A DNA stretch of 64,000 nucleotides from Rhopalosiphum padi (lineage: Eukaryota > Arthropoda > Insecta > Hemiptera > Aphididae). The DNA is taken from the NCBI RefSeq assembly GCF_020882245.1, contig NC_083599.1, positions 59,236,748 to 59,300,747 on the forward strand, in the 5' to 3' direction. The position numbers and the translations under genes are program-made. Shown here one piece after another: positions 52,621-64,000 of this stretch (within the stretch, counting starts at the first letter, position 1; every line of letters begins with the position of its first letter). The notes beneath the pieces were generated by a model. It did not search any database. It worked only from the letters and a program-made list of their open reading frames with translations, and was not told where the DNA came from.

Positions 52621-52739
52621 ATATATGTGACAGACCGTCTCCGTACAAAATCATTTTTATCGTATATTATAATTATACTTATTATATATTATATGAATAT
52701 TTTTTATTGTACATTATAATTTATAATATTGTATTGTGA

Positions 52740-53066
52740 CCTAGTTTCTCGTGCTGAATAATAATATAGGCTACCGCTGTGGCGCTGTAGTTATCGAAGT
52801 ACAGCCGGCTCGGCACCTCCACCAAAACACGACGATGACGTATGTATATACAATAACACGATAATATAATATTAATGGCATGTTATGCCACCGCTATCGC
52901 CGGTGTCGTTTACCCGGACCGGATTAGAATGAATAATAATGTGCATAGCCGCACTACGACTGCCGGTTGCCGCCACCGTTCAAAACGCCTGAGACCGTCG
53001 GCACGATCGTTTGGCGAAACGCGAACACTTTCTCGACACGTTCAATTTCTTCTGGCCCTCTCATAG
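52740..53066 (+). promoter_or_regulatory. CpG-rich upstream region of the membrane-protein exon
   Basis: GC content rises sharply (TACCGCTGTGGCGCTGTAGT, CAGCCGGCTCGGCACCTCC, then CCACCGCTATCGCCGG). ATGAC followed by GTATGT at about 52836-52845 could be a tiny first exon, but its phase does not fit the exon at 53067. The last ~40 bases (TTTCTTCTGGCCCTCTCATAG) are a good polypyrimidine-AG acceptor. Confidence 0.45.
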
Positions 53067-53349
53067 GCTATTCCCGGACAGTTGTTTGACTTCGTGTTTG
53101 GCATTTATTTTATTTTAAACCCCGTCCGAAAAATCGTCAAGACGGCGTCCATATTCACACAGGTGTTCAACTCGAACGACTCGTTGACCGGACCCATCGT
53201 ACTCGGGTTCGCCGTCATCGGGTTCTTCGCCGCGTTGCTGCTGATATGCGACGTACTAATCGAGATTGCGAAGGGATGTGCGGCACATCTTTTGCCACTG
53301 GTGATACCCGACCGGACTCCGCTGAGTGCCAAGTACGGCAAATGGGCAG
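53067..53349 (+). CDS. Internal exon of a multi-pass membrane protein (host gene)
   Basis: The acceptor CCCTCTCATAG ends at 53066 and the donor GCAG followed by GTCAGT starts at 53350. The 94-codon exon is open in one frame: AIPGQLFDFVFGIYFILNPV, RKIVKTASIFTQVF, SLTGPIVLGFAVIGFFAALL, LICDVLIEIAKGCAAHLLPL and VIPDRTPLSAKYGKWAG. Two hydrophobic segments are visible (FDFVFGIYFIL and VLGFAVIGFFAALLLICDVL), so this is an integral membrane protein. GC-rich codons and clean splice sites distinguish it from the TE relics. I do not recognise the family. The start lies in an upstream exon not identified, and the next exons lie beyond 53.35 kb, possibly outside the window. An opposite-strand open frame here is a shadow. 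Confidence 0.65.
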
Positions 53350-55313
53350 GTCAGTCTAATCAGATGTTGATGAACTGTAAAATACATTAAATATTAGGAG
53401 GTAACACGCGTTGGTTCTGCAAAAAGACACTGACAAAATGAGCTTCGACAAATTTTAGATTTACCTATAGCGTATTTTCACAAAAATTGTGCACGTTTTG
53501 AACTTTAAATATGTGTAACTCACTCAATTTTAATTTTTTTTTTTATGTTTGCATACCCAAATTTTTTATTGAATATTTTTAACCAACCCATATTATTTTT
53601 ATTTACATATGGTACTTTTCGTTATTATTTTAAAAATATTTATGTAATATAGTTCGCTATATTAACTATAAAATAGTTCTTGGTTTAAGTTTAATTTGAA
53701 TTTTATTCAATCAAATAAAATAATATATTTTCATTAGAATTGAAATTAAATAAATGTGTAAATATCACAAAAATACTTAGATGAATAAAATACTATATGT
53801 CTGTATCTACATATTTCATCAATATGCTGGTGTATAATGAGATAATTACCTACCTATATGGTATGTATTCGATATTGTGTTATAAGTTACAATTATTATT
53901 TATTAAAAAGTCATCATATATTTTGGTTGATAAAAATAAAGTTGGTTTTTAACAATTGTTCTAAACTTATCTAAATATACCAAATTTCATAAAATTAATT
54001 TTAGTTAGACAATTTAGGTATATGTATCATAAATGTTATCATTTCATATGAAAACCTTTTTTTTTTTTTTTTTTTGTAAAGTGGTAGACACCTATTATTT
54101 ATTTCGATAGGTATTAATGCAATTTATACATACAACTACATTTATTTTACTTGTTTTAGCTAAAACATATTGATTTTGTGACACGTGGCCACACAACCTT
54201 GATCTCTAAAATGTATAGATACCGTTAAATTAAAATAAAATACATTTAAATATACATAATTAGTTACCTAGTAGTTAGTACGCCAATATTTTTACAATGA
54301 ATTGTACTAAAAAATTTCCACGTATAATTCCCTTGACTAAAAATTTAAATATAGATATGCCAATTAACTTATTGCAACTTATAGTAAGATTTTTGTTTTC
54401 ACTAATATATTTTTCTAACTCATAGTTTCATTATTTTTAAGTTTTGTTTTCAACAGTTAGGCATATATTTCTTCTGTAATACTGTGTGTCTGTTTAAATT
54501 TAAAATAAAAATATATTGCTTTATTTTTTGCATTCTTATTGAAAAATTGATAAGGGCAATTTTTAAACAGAAATTTATTAAAATAAAATTATAAAATTTG
54601 AATACTTCAATTGAAAATTCACAAATTAATGAATACTTCGTGATGAATAATAATATTTTAACTTTTAATTTAGCTTAAAAATTCACGTTTAAATAACAAA
54701 AAATATTAATATTAATACTAGTAATTTATTATTCTCTTGTGTTGTGTTAATACTTAATTGGTCTGAATAATTTTGTTTTAAAAAAATAAATATTAATTTA
54801 TATTTTGTTAAATTTAGGCAGATTTTTATTGGTTAAACACGTTTTATAAAATATTGAATGTAGCTAATCGAACCTATTTGTTGTTAAAATTATGTTATAG
54901 TTACGTATATAAATTTTAATGTATTCATTTAGAAGAGGAAGGATAGTGATGAATAATTTAACATTACGTTTACACTCTAGGTCATTTAGTATACTGTGTT
55001 ACTTTGCTTATATATTAATATCGTGTATCTATTTGATAAAAGTAAAAAAAAAATGTTTCGTTATTGCATAAAATTTGCATTCAAAATCAAGTTTGTAAGT
55101 CGGTAACTTCAGCGTTTACACGTGAACGTGCATATTGCATAGGTAATAGGTATAGGTATATATTGGTATATAAATACAAAACAATATTATTATTATTATT
55201 GTTTTTGTTTAAAAATAAATTATATGCTTATGGAATGGGGTCCACATAAAGGTAATATCGAAGAGGATAATATTATGATATACGCAGAGGTACGTACGTG
55301 GGATTTTTAATAA
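53350..55313. other. AT-rich intron-like stretch
   Basis: Begins at the GTCAGT donor and contains no recognisable exon or TE. A long T tract lies at 54058-54076. Probably intron. Confidence 0.45.
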
Positions 55314-55470
55314 ACAATTTTATAATTACCTACCGGAATCAAAAATAAGTACTTATTAGAGCATTATTATTATTTATTACTTTACTTCAGCCATGGGCGT
55401 GTACAAACAAAATAAACAAGTTAAACGTGGTTAATTCCAGTGTTTTCATCATTCCTCTTTAATGATTAGT
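55314..55470 (+). repeat. Long inverted repeat, left arm
   Basis: ACCTACCGGAATCAAAAATA ... ATTATTATTATTTATTAC ... GCCATGGGCGTGTACAAAC ... GTTTTCATCATTCCTCTTT matches the reverse complement of 56971-57121. This arm has an extra nine bases (AAACGTGGT) in the middle; the other arm has four extra (TACC). Confidence 0.9.
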
Positions 55471-56005
55471 TTCCTCATTAGATATACATAACCGCTGAAC
55501 AAACGTAAGCATTCAAAATTTATTAAAATCTATCTGAGTGCAATTTTATTGTTTATGCAAAGACGACTGTGTATCTACCGATATTCGAATTGTATTATAT
55601 CTTACAGCTTATTACCTTTAAAAGTGCCTGGAGGAAACAAGACTTATAATTATAATATGGGTATAAAAAATTGTGAACGTATAGAATTATCTGGAACTTC
55701 CTCTTGTTCTTACATGGTACATAAATTATATTATATGTATTCATTTATTACACATTATTTTGTGTTGGTACAGACGTAATCAATACCTACGTTACTAGGT
55801 AGGTACCTACTTATTACTCGTTATTTTTAGAATTCCAATCGGGCAAGTCTGATATTATGTTAAGATTTTTTTACCGATTTAACAAATATGATAATTAATA
55901 CCCGAGTTGATTTTTGATATCGCAGTTTCGGTATACATAGGTAATAAATATTTATTATACATTGATCGGCGATCATGATCAATGTTGATTAATATATATA
56001 CAATA
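55471..56005. other. AT-rich spacer
   Basis: No recognised gene. An open frame at 55549-55779 has no family features. Confidence 0.4.
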
Positions 56006-56865
56006 CAGTGGACGCCGCTTATAAGACTCACGGATATAAGGTTCAGTCGCTTATTAGACTTAAAATTGTCCAGACGTATCTAAAAACATTATAACAAATT
56101 CTGTTGTAAGACTCAAAAAAAAAATTGTAGAAATTAAACATTATCGGTTAAAATTTAAAAAAAAATTGGTTTTCAAAAATTACATATTTTTGCTGGTTAT
56201 TACTGTTTTCGATTCATGCTATATAATGTGTACAACAAATAAATAATAATAAAAAAAATAACATAATTCGAAAAAAACCAAAATTACAAATATTTTTTCA
56301 TAAATTATAAGTATGTACATACATAATTCATAATTTTTTATTAATAAGTAATCATTTTTGTAATAATATAATTTTAATATTTTATCACAATTTTTTCATT
56401 TATTCACTAATAACTTTAGGGCTCGGAAGTTGATGACCTTAAAAACATTAAAAAATAACTTTAAAAAAATATGTAAATATGACATAAAAATGACAAAAAA
56501 TGTCCTTAACATTTTTTGATATTTCGAAAATTTTACAAAAAAATTAATAAAATGTAGGTATATAATATTCATTACAACACGACAAAGACGACTGTAATCG
56601 GTGAGATAAAATCGGATAGGTATTATTCTTAGTCCGTGGTAATTTCAAAGTTTTAAGTAAGTTATCGGCATAATGATAAAAAGTGAACTAATGTGAAATC
56701 AGTAAAAATGACCTAAAACTGTGAAAAAATGACTTAGAAAGTAATAAACACCAAAAAATTCAAAATAAAAATTAGTTCAGATTCACATACTAATGAAACA
56801 CATTTGTGGCTAGGAGAGCATCGTCTAAATTTTAAAAATACTCATTGATAACCAATTTTACGTGG

Positions 56866-56932
56866 ACCACAGCGGTCCACAGTGCCCTTAGAAAGTGTTC
56901 GCGGTGCACAGTTTGGGAACCGCTGGTCTAAA
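56866..56932 (-). repeat. hAT end inside the pogo-like element
   Basis: On the minus strand, CAGCGGTTCCCAAACTGTGC begins at about 56927 and continues to CACTGTGGACCGCTGTGG. CAGCGGTTCCCAAAC is a very common arthropod hAT terminus. The octamer GTCTAAAA follows it and GTCTAAAT is found at 56823, a possible target duplication, but no second TIR is evident there. Confidence 0.5.
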
Positions 56933-56970
56933 AAATTCCAAAAAAAATTTAAAATGCATCAACTAATCTT

Positions 56971-57121
56971 TACTAATCATCAAAGAGGAATGATGAAAAC
57001 ACTGGAATTAACTTGTTTATTTTGTTTGTACACGCCCATGGCTGAAGTAGGTAAAGTAATAAATAATAATAATGCTCTAATAAGTACTTATTTTTGATTC
57101 CGGTAGATAGTTATACAATTG
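56971..57121 (-). repeat. Long inverted repeat, right arm
   Basis: Reverse complement of 55314-55470 at about 90 percent or more identity. It lies inside the pogo-like element, while the left arm is outside. Confidence 0.9.
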
Positions 57122-57227
57122 TAATAAGTAATATGTAGTAAATTAAAATAAAATTTATAAATATGTAATTAAAATTTGTTTTTTTCCCCACTTCACATAA
57201 AGTGAGTCTTAAAACCAGCGTTTACTG

Positions 57228-58982
57228 TATATATTATATATATTTTAAATTAATTTTAGAGTTTGTATTGGTATTTTATATAAATACTAATTGGCTAATC
57301 TATAAAACTAAATTAATTTAAAATCATTAGAAACTAGATAAAAATGTATCAGTCTCTGATATGCGAGCATAGCACAACTCACACATTCTTTTTGATTTTG
57401 ATCAAAAGTATCAAATAAGTTGAAAAATTAAAAAAATATTAAATAAATAATAAATAAAGTTATGATGGATTAACCACAACGAAACACTCGTGAGCTATAA
57501 TATAATATTTTTATTTCAGTTTTAAGACTCGAAACGTAACATTATTTTTTTGTACCTATTATATGTAAACCTACTAATTAACGAATCAAATATAATTTGT
57601 TTTAGGAAATCACTGGAAATTTATATTAATAAATTAATTAAATTAAACATTGAGTTGTCATTAGGTATATTATTGTACGTTATTCGTCAACGATGTTATA
57701 ACTATTAGTAACTATTCATTTTTAGTTTTATTTATTTCCTTTTGTTACAGTTGTATAGCTTGTAATAATGTATTATAATTTTAAAGGTATATTATCTTTA
57801 CAATAACAATAAAAATTCACGACGATGTTGCAATATGTGAAACTGTGAGCTCAGAGATCGAGATAATACTATGTATTGTAATTTATAATATTAAGCATTG
57901 TTTTAATTAGGTTAAAATATATAATATTTTGGTAATGTTAATATAAAAACCATAATCATCATCGGTTATTGCAATATTTATTTGGCCAAGAGTCGAGTGT
58001 TTTTATTGATTTAATTTAGAAAGGCGTTCGATGATATTATTCACATTTATAAACTCTACGGTTTCGTGAAAGTCAAGAAATTGTAAGAGCCAATGACGTT
58101 GCACTGCAGTGTATAATATAAATAGATACATAGGTAGTGTGTACACTGTACAATCGTGATTGTTTGCATACTTACTGTTACCATCCACTTACTACCTCCA
58201 AATAATACATTAAATAATGGACAATTTTTTTTATTTTTTAAATCACAACTTAAACTTGTAATTTAGAATCTACGACAGAATGCTTTTATAAGTTGATGTT
58301 TATAAAATATGTATACCTATAATCAAATTTTCAATAAAAAGTAAAATATTAATTTTAAATTTAAAAAATGTATGATGTATTCATAATTACTGTGGTTTAT
58401 TTTTTACTGTGTTATGGTGTTTATTATAACCACATACTAAGACCCATGCATTTTATAAATATTACAATTTTATTAAATATCTTTACGTTTTTAATAAAAA
58501 ATATCTAAACAAATTAATTCTTTTCAAAATAATGATTAAAACAATCACTATGAATAATAATAAATATAATGTTTATTATATACTTTAAGTACCTATTAAA
58601 CTACTCAGTACTAAACAGTAAACTAAAGCTTATTATTCTTCCTACATATTATATTATATGTAAACATGTACACCGTACATATATTTACACAAATATTAGT
58701 CTGAAAACAAAAATGTTTAAATTATTAGTTAAGGCATATTTTACACCTGTATGTATTCAAACTATAATTTTTTGACTAATATTTTTTAGAATAATGATAA
58801 ACACATCACTTTTGTTAAAGCATGATGATTAGTAAGTACTTCTAACTAAAATGTTTAAAATATTTATAAATTTGAGATAATCTTATAGGTTATACTTAGT
58901 TCCGGAACTTCATACTAAAGTTATATGACTATTACAATTTAAGTTATTTAGCGCTTTTTAATAAAAAGTCAAAATAAAATAG
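57228..58982. other. AT-rich spacer
   Basis: No gene or TE recognised. Confidence 0.45.
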
Positions 58983-59179
58983 TCAGTTATAAAAAACAAT
59001 GGAACAAGAATTTTTGGCAAAATAGTAGGTAGATGTATATTGCATAATGCGGTGTGGGTAAGGCCCTTCAAAAGCTTAAACTTTGTAGAAACATACAATT
59101 CAGAAGCGCACAAATTGGCACAGAAAATCGGTATAACATTTCAATATAATATACAAGACGTAATAGATTACATCTTGTA
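58983..59179 (+). other. Short open frame of unknown family
   Basis: Open from a stop at 58980 to TAA at 59177-59179: NGTRIFGKIVGRCILHNAVW, VRPFKSLNFVETYNSEAHKL and GITFQYNIQDVIDYIL. It has no ATG near its start. Amino-acid composition is protein-like, and it could be a TE C-terminus, but the family is not recognised. Confidence 0.3.
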
Positions 59180-61565
59180 ACCGCTTAACTTTTAACTTAC
59201 CTACCTAGATAGATACCTACTATTTATTATTGTTTATTAACATGCAAATTGCTATAGTGATGTACCAATTGTGAATAAAATTGTGAAATTATATTTTGAG
59301 AAACTTACATTCGATAATGATTATGTGTCGAATTACCTTTCTTTATTTTACTATATATTTATGTATATACAAATGGTTTAATGATTGAGTTATGTGGAAA
59401 CAAAAATAAAAAAAATAAATAAATACTTAGAAAAAATAAAAATTTATCATAACATTGAATTACGTTATATAGTTACCTAGATACACTAATAATTGTATAG
59501 AATCTCACTCCATTTAACACGTTTGCGCAAACCTGTAATTATATAATGTGTATGCATATAAGACGTATAATGGTATAAACTATGTATAAAAATGTTTTTA
59601 CACACGATTTGTTTGGATCTTTTGTGATGTAACAGTAGATGGCATATCTGCAGTGTTGTATGTATTTTCAATACAACTAGATTTTTTATCATAACTTAAA
59701 CAATTTATTAGTATGATAATGTTGTGATAAAGTAATGTAGATAATTGTTTACGTAAAAATAATTTCACAGTATAAATAATAGTTGGTTCTTAATCACTTT
59801 GAACGGTCGAATAAAAATGAATATTTTAGAATGTGGACATTTTATTCAACCGGACTATTAATTTTTTGGTAAAGATTATTATAATCCTACAAACAATTAT
59901 TACCTGCCACAGATATATTTTTCTAGAAATAGGTAAACGGTGTATTTTTAAAATTGTGACTTAAAATAATTAAATAACATTTCAAGGTTTTATGTAATCT
60001 ATAGATATAGATTTTAATCAATCAATCACTGTCGCTACTACTTACATGTTACTACTATATAACTATTAATTACAATAAATTAAAAAATTAAACAAAACAC
60101 TGACAAACATTGATTAGAATAACTAAAAGTAACCTAACGGATCGTGTCATACAAATAACGCCACATTTCCATGGATAGCTTGTTAAAAACCTTCATGTAG
60201 TAAAACAAGGACTACCTAACATAATTAAGTTACTATAAAAAACCAAATTTTCATCATGAAAAGGGAGGTACATTATCTTCCATGCAATATCGTTTTTATT
60301 TTCTTAAAAAAAGTTATTATTATTTTTTTTTTTTTACATTCATTATTTTTAAGTTTTTCAAAATTGATATTGAAAAAATAAAATTATATTATACAGTTAA
60401 AGTTTTCTTTACTTTTGGCTAAAATGTGTTATTCTTACTTCTGTTCCGCGTTTTTTAATATAATATCTTAACTATTATTTAATAAATTACTCAACAACAC
60501 TGTCAATAGTACTAATTAATGTTAGATAAATTATTTTAAATTTGTTTAAAATTGCCTATATCAAACTCATAAAAAAAAAAAATCTATTGGCAGTTTATAA
60601 ATATAGATATACTCACTCTAAAACGTGTAAGCTTCAGACCAGTCATTACCACTAAATATACACTAGATTCATATAAACGTAGGATTTTAATTGTTAAAAT
60701 AACAGCAGAATAAAGAATAAATACATTTATTTCTAATATAGTAAAAATAATAAAACGATGGTCGACGTAAACCAATAACTTTTTATTATTTGATATTATA
60801 CCATTTTTTTATGTATGACGTGATGATCCGTTTAAACGAACATAAATATATATTTTTTTAAGTTGTATTACAAATATATATAAGCATTTAAATTTGTGAC
60901 TTTATGAGTTTAGATAGGTTATCCCGTAAAAATGTTGGTTCATTACACTAATTTTCTTAAAAATTTTAAATGTTTACCTATTATTAAAAAATATATGTTA
61001 ATTCACCATCCAATATTAAATTTATGTCACAACGGTTTTTATAAAAGTACTCTGCTTCTGAATATAAATACAAAATATAGGTCATTGAAAAAAACTTCAA
61101 ACTATACTCGTAAATAATATATTATATAAAATAATTTTTTTTTAACACAAAAGTTTACTGAAAATTAATATACCTACTCATTTAAATGGATCACTTCGTA
61201 TACATTTATAATAAAAATTACATGATAATATATCATGTATATAGTGTACAAAACTGTATATACGTCTATTGTCTACAAAATGTACAAATATAGTAGGTAT
61301 ACTGCAATATATATATATGTATATTGGCGGAAGCGGAAAGCGACACTGTAATTTCACTTTCTTTGACCAACTGCACTACCTTTCTACAATAATCGTTTTG
61401 TTGTACGCAATATGCCATAATATGTAATTCATCGACCTTAACGGTTCATGGCCTCGTTGGTAATTTTGTATTTTTACTCTCATATAGTTGATTATTATGT
61501 ATTATTGTACGCATGCTGTTGTATGTGTATGTCTATTTCTGTTGAATATAAATTCAATAAATTAT
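59180..61565. other. AT-rich spacer
   Basis: No gene recognised. A small GC-richer patch (GGCGGAAGCGGAAAGCGAC, about 61326) has no obvious identity. Confidence 0.45.
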
Positions 61566-62345
61566 CGGGAATCGATGTTAAACTAAAAAATCTATGTTTA
61601 ATAAAAAAATCTATATTAGATAGAAAATCAATGGTAAATAAAAAATACATAAAATTAAAATAATCTATACTTAACAAAAAAAACTATATTTGATACAAAA
61701 AATCTACATTTAATTGAAATATTCTATATTTTATAAAAAAAAATGTTGATATTAAACTTGTTGGTTAAGATTTTTTATTTTTTTTTTAATTAGGTTTAGT
61801 TTATTCAATCAAGGTCTTTTTTTTATTGAATATAGAATCATAAATGATTATAATAATAATAATTATTATAATAGATTTTTATTAAATACATGAATATATG
61901 TAACACCCTAAACTCTAAAGGGTAAGAGTACAGTATTGAATGACCAAAATTATCGTTAAATTCACATATGACGATAATAATTGTGACAATTTAAATATTT
62001 ATAAATATAATATGACATTGTATACTAGCTGTCCCCATGCACTTCGTTGCCTGTACAAAATACATCCGTGTTAAGTTTGGTTGCCTAATGCTAACATTTA
62101 GCGTAAGGATAAAAACTATTTTTGGTTTTCTGATTTGGTTTATAGATGATATTTCCGACATATCAATTTAACATAACTGTCCCGCCCAGCATTGCATATT
62201 TTCAATCGATTAACCGATTTATAAAATAAAATAAAGGTTTTTTATTTACCATTGGTTTTTTTTATCTAATATAGATTTTTTTATTAAACAGATTTTATTA
62301 ATTTAACATTGATTTTTTTATCTAATATAGATTTATTTAATTTAA
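61566..62345. mobile_element. Foldback element with tandem subterminal repeats
   Basis: The left arm (about 61570-61735) holds degenerate ~22-26 bp units of the form AAAATCTAT(A/G)TT(A/T)(A/G)AT(A/T)AAA. The right arm (about 62236-62345) carries the same units in inverse orientation (TTTTTATCTAATATAGATTT, CATTGATTTTTTTATC). CTATATTAGAT(A)GAAAATCAATGGTAAATAAA on the left and its complement on the right pair over ~85 bp. The middle contains the Helitron-like end at 62026. No coding capacity. Confidence 0.65.
62026..62075 (-). mobile_element. Helitron-like 3' terminus, opposite orientation
   Basis: TACTAGCTGTCCCCATGCAC then TTCGTTGCC; on the minus strand it ends GGGGACAGCTAGT. The CAGCTAGT end matches that at 40425-40432. 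A short GGCAACGAAG...-type stem is possible just before it. Confidence 0.35.
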
Positions 62346-63937
62346 TGCACAAACAGAGCACAAACAATTGGCATAGTCAGTTTTCTGAATTTCTCAAGTA
62401 GGGGGTCGAGGAAATATACCTTCGGGAATCAACGTTTAAAAAATTGGTCATCGACCAAGATTGTTGAAGAATAAATACCTATAGCTTAACAGTTAACTTC
62501 ACTAAATAAGGTTATAAAAAATAAAAAGCTATTTTCCCTACACTTATTATAATATTTTAACATTAAATAATATAAGATTTTAAATTACATTTTACATTGG
62601 GTTATACTACATAATACATATATTATGATTTTCAAATATCTAAATAGGTATCCCTAATAGTATAAAGTATAATAAATGGGAATTAGATGTAAATTTGGGT
62701 GCTTGTGGCTTCAACTGTAATACTTCGAGACTGTTTACATCAACAAAGCATAAATACAAAAACAAAAATGACATAGCATTTTATAACAATTAATAATACG
62801 AGTTGAGCTCAATTTTTATAATTTTGGTTGTTGAAAAAGATAATAAATATTGAGTTAAAAAAAAAAGAATTGGAGATGGTTGAGTAAAAATTTCATTAAA
62901 AAGTTTCATATTTTTTAAATATTTTGTAATATTTATTACAATTATAAAGTTAAATTGTCTTAGTTCTCTAACGCTGCCTTAAAGTTTTTATCATTTAAAA
63001 GGTTGTTACTATAGCATTATTGAAAACGTTATAATTATAAATAACTAGTAAATATAAAAGATAATTATAAGCGAAAAGTATTCTCAAAAAAATCTACGCT
63101 ACAAATTTCTTATATAGCAATAATAGAAATTAAAAATTCATTGTGTGTAGATACCTAATAATAGATTTAATTTGTGTATATATAGGTACTATGGTTATAA
63201 AAAAAATGTTTATACCGGTAGGTACTTAATAACATTTAATCATAAAATAATTTATGCTTGTACTTATGTAACAAGTAACTCAACAGTCAACTTACCTAAC
63301 AATGTATACCTGATCGACCACCTCAAATTAATTTTCATACCTGTTTTTACATAATCTAACCCACTTTGGCTATCTTGGTGGCTAATAGTTACATTTACAA
63401 TTCACATTTCTCTTGATTTACTACAAAAATTGAAAAAAAAAATACAAAGCCATAACATTAAATGAGATATCGGTAGACACAATTAATTTAATTGATTATG
63501 TTTTATAATTAAGGCAGATAACTTGTAGCAACTGCATATTTGTTTTGCACAGTGACAAAAATAGCAGAGTACAAAACAAATACGTTTAGTGTTCACAAAG
63601 CTAGATTTGAAATTAAATTTTGCATATAATTTTTTTTTAGAGCATATTTCCATTTTATTATTTTTGAGAAATTTTAACTTATTTAATAATTTTATCAATT
63701 TTTACTCCACCAACGTTTTTATCGTAAATAAAATAATTAAAATGTTTGGATCTAAGTTTATTTTTAATTTTTGTCGTATAATATAATTTTTGGCTGTCCG
63801 CTGACAAACGTTTTTCCTAAAATTGCTCGAGGATCGCAAAAGGTAATAAGATTAGTTTGCCGTATATTAATTCAAAAAAATTACAAAATGCACTAAATAA
63901 AGTAAATTACTCACAATGACTTATTAGTAAAATAATA
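62346..63937. other. AT-rich spacer
   Basis: No gene or TE recognised. Open frames here show no family features. Confidence 0.45.
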
Positions 63938-63985
63938 AACTCACGGTCTTTTAGACCGTGATGCGACTCATGGTGAGTTAACTAT
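63938..63985. repeat. Hairpin at window end, possible TE terminus
   Basis: CACGGTCTTTTAGACCGTG (63943-63961) forms a 7 bp stem with a 5 base loop, and ACTCAC on its left matches GTGAGT at 63974-63979 on its right. It could be the end of an element that continues beyond the window. Confidence 0.4.
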
Positions 63986-64000
63986 TAATTAAATTAATTT

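Larger units (their letters stand above)
56006..57227. mobile_element. Tc1/mariner pogo-like element (1,222 bp), no transposase
   Basis: The left end CAGTGGACGCCGCTTATAAG, preceded by TA (56004-56005), and the right end, reversed, CAGTAAACGCTGGTTTTAAG, followed by TA (57228-57229), share the pattern CAGTnnACGCnGnTTnTAAGACTCAC. TA duplication and this TIR style fit the pogo/Tigger group. The interior encodes no transposase. It contains a hAT end at 56870-56930 and the right arm of the long inverted repeat, so it is non-autonomous and composite. Confidence 0.75.

Noticed and set aside
53105..53341. 78-codon minus-strand open frame
   Set aside because: Shadow of the membrane-protein exon; the plus strand has better splice signals and hydrophobic segments.

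Overview
This window looks like nuclear DNA of a sap-sucking hemipteran, most likely an aphid. It is strongly AT-rich, protein-coding density is very low, introns have GT-AG borders, and most recognisable coding sequence belongs to transposable elements (TEs) of kinds that are abundant in aphid genomes: hAT of several lineages, FLYWCH/MULE, jockey-like LINEs, piggyBac and a Transib/RAG1-like transposase. The organism call is inference from composition and TE content. No rRNA gene, intact tRNA gene, CRISPR array or bacterial operon was seen.

Layout. 0.4-6.0 kb: a 5'-truncated LINE reverse transcriptase opened by two DNA transposons, a 3.36 kb hAT (19 bp TIRs, 8 bp TSD) and a 1.06 kb MULE derivative (9-10 bp TSD); taking both out leaves one continuous reading frame. 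6.5-8.5 kb: a DUF4806-like first exon and a broken CACTA/DUF4218-like transposase. 8.9-14.7 kb: a short ZMYM1-type hAT, a BED-finger gene (CGGBP1-like), an internally deleted jockey LINE, and hAT, jockey and MULE scraps. 14.7-23.7 kb: a ~1 kb direct repeat (copies A and B, partial copy C) carrying an unidentified two-exon coding unit, a MULE transposase split by a LINE, and a decayed piggyBac between the 3' parts of copies B and C. 25.1-28.4 kb: a small two-exon gene of unknown type, a GC-rich R2-like LINE, and a THAP-domain gene.

28.4-38.6 kb is CpG-rich LTR-like DNA followed by minus-strand relics: ZBED5-like hAT, Transib/RAG1-like transposase, KIAA1586-like hAT, an uncharacterised virus- or Polinton-like protein, and a spliced FLYWCH/MULE, plus a 164 bp foldback. 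38.6-47.5 kb holds a Helitron-like end, a CpG-rich promoter-like block, a 1.02 kb hAT with perfect TSDs that contains a GC-rich foreign-looking segment, a foldback MITE, and a MULE interrupted by a 1.44 kb hAT with perfect TSDs. 47.5-64 kb is mostly non-coding AT-rich DNA with one convincing host-type exon (membrane protein, 53,067-53,349), a pogo-like element, a long inverted repeat and a tandem-repeat foldback.

No genes here form a pathway. The window is best read as a layered record of insertions, and its main value is relative dating by nesting: LINE before hAT and MULE at 0.4-6 kb, MULE before LINE at 18-21 kb, MULE before hAT at 45-47.5 kb. The only candidates for single-copy host genes are the membrane-protein exon, the THAP gene and the two-exon gene at 25.1-25.7 kb.
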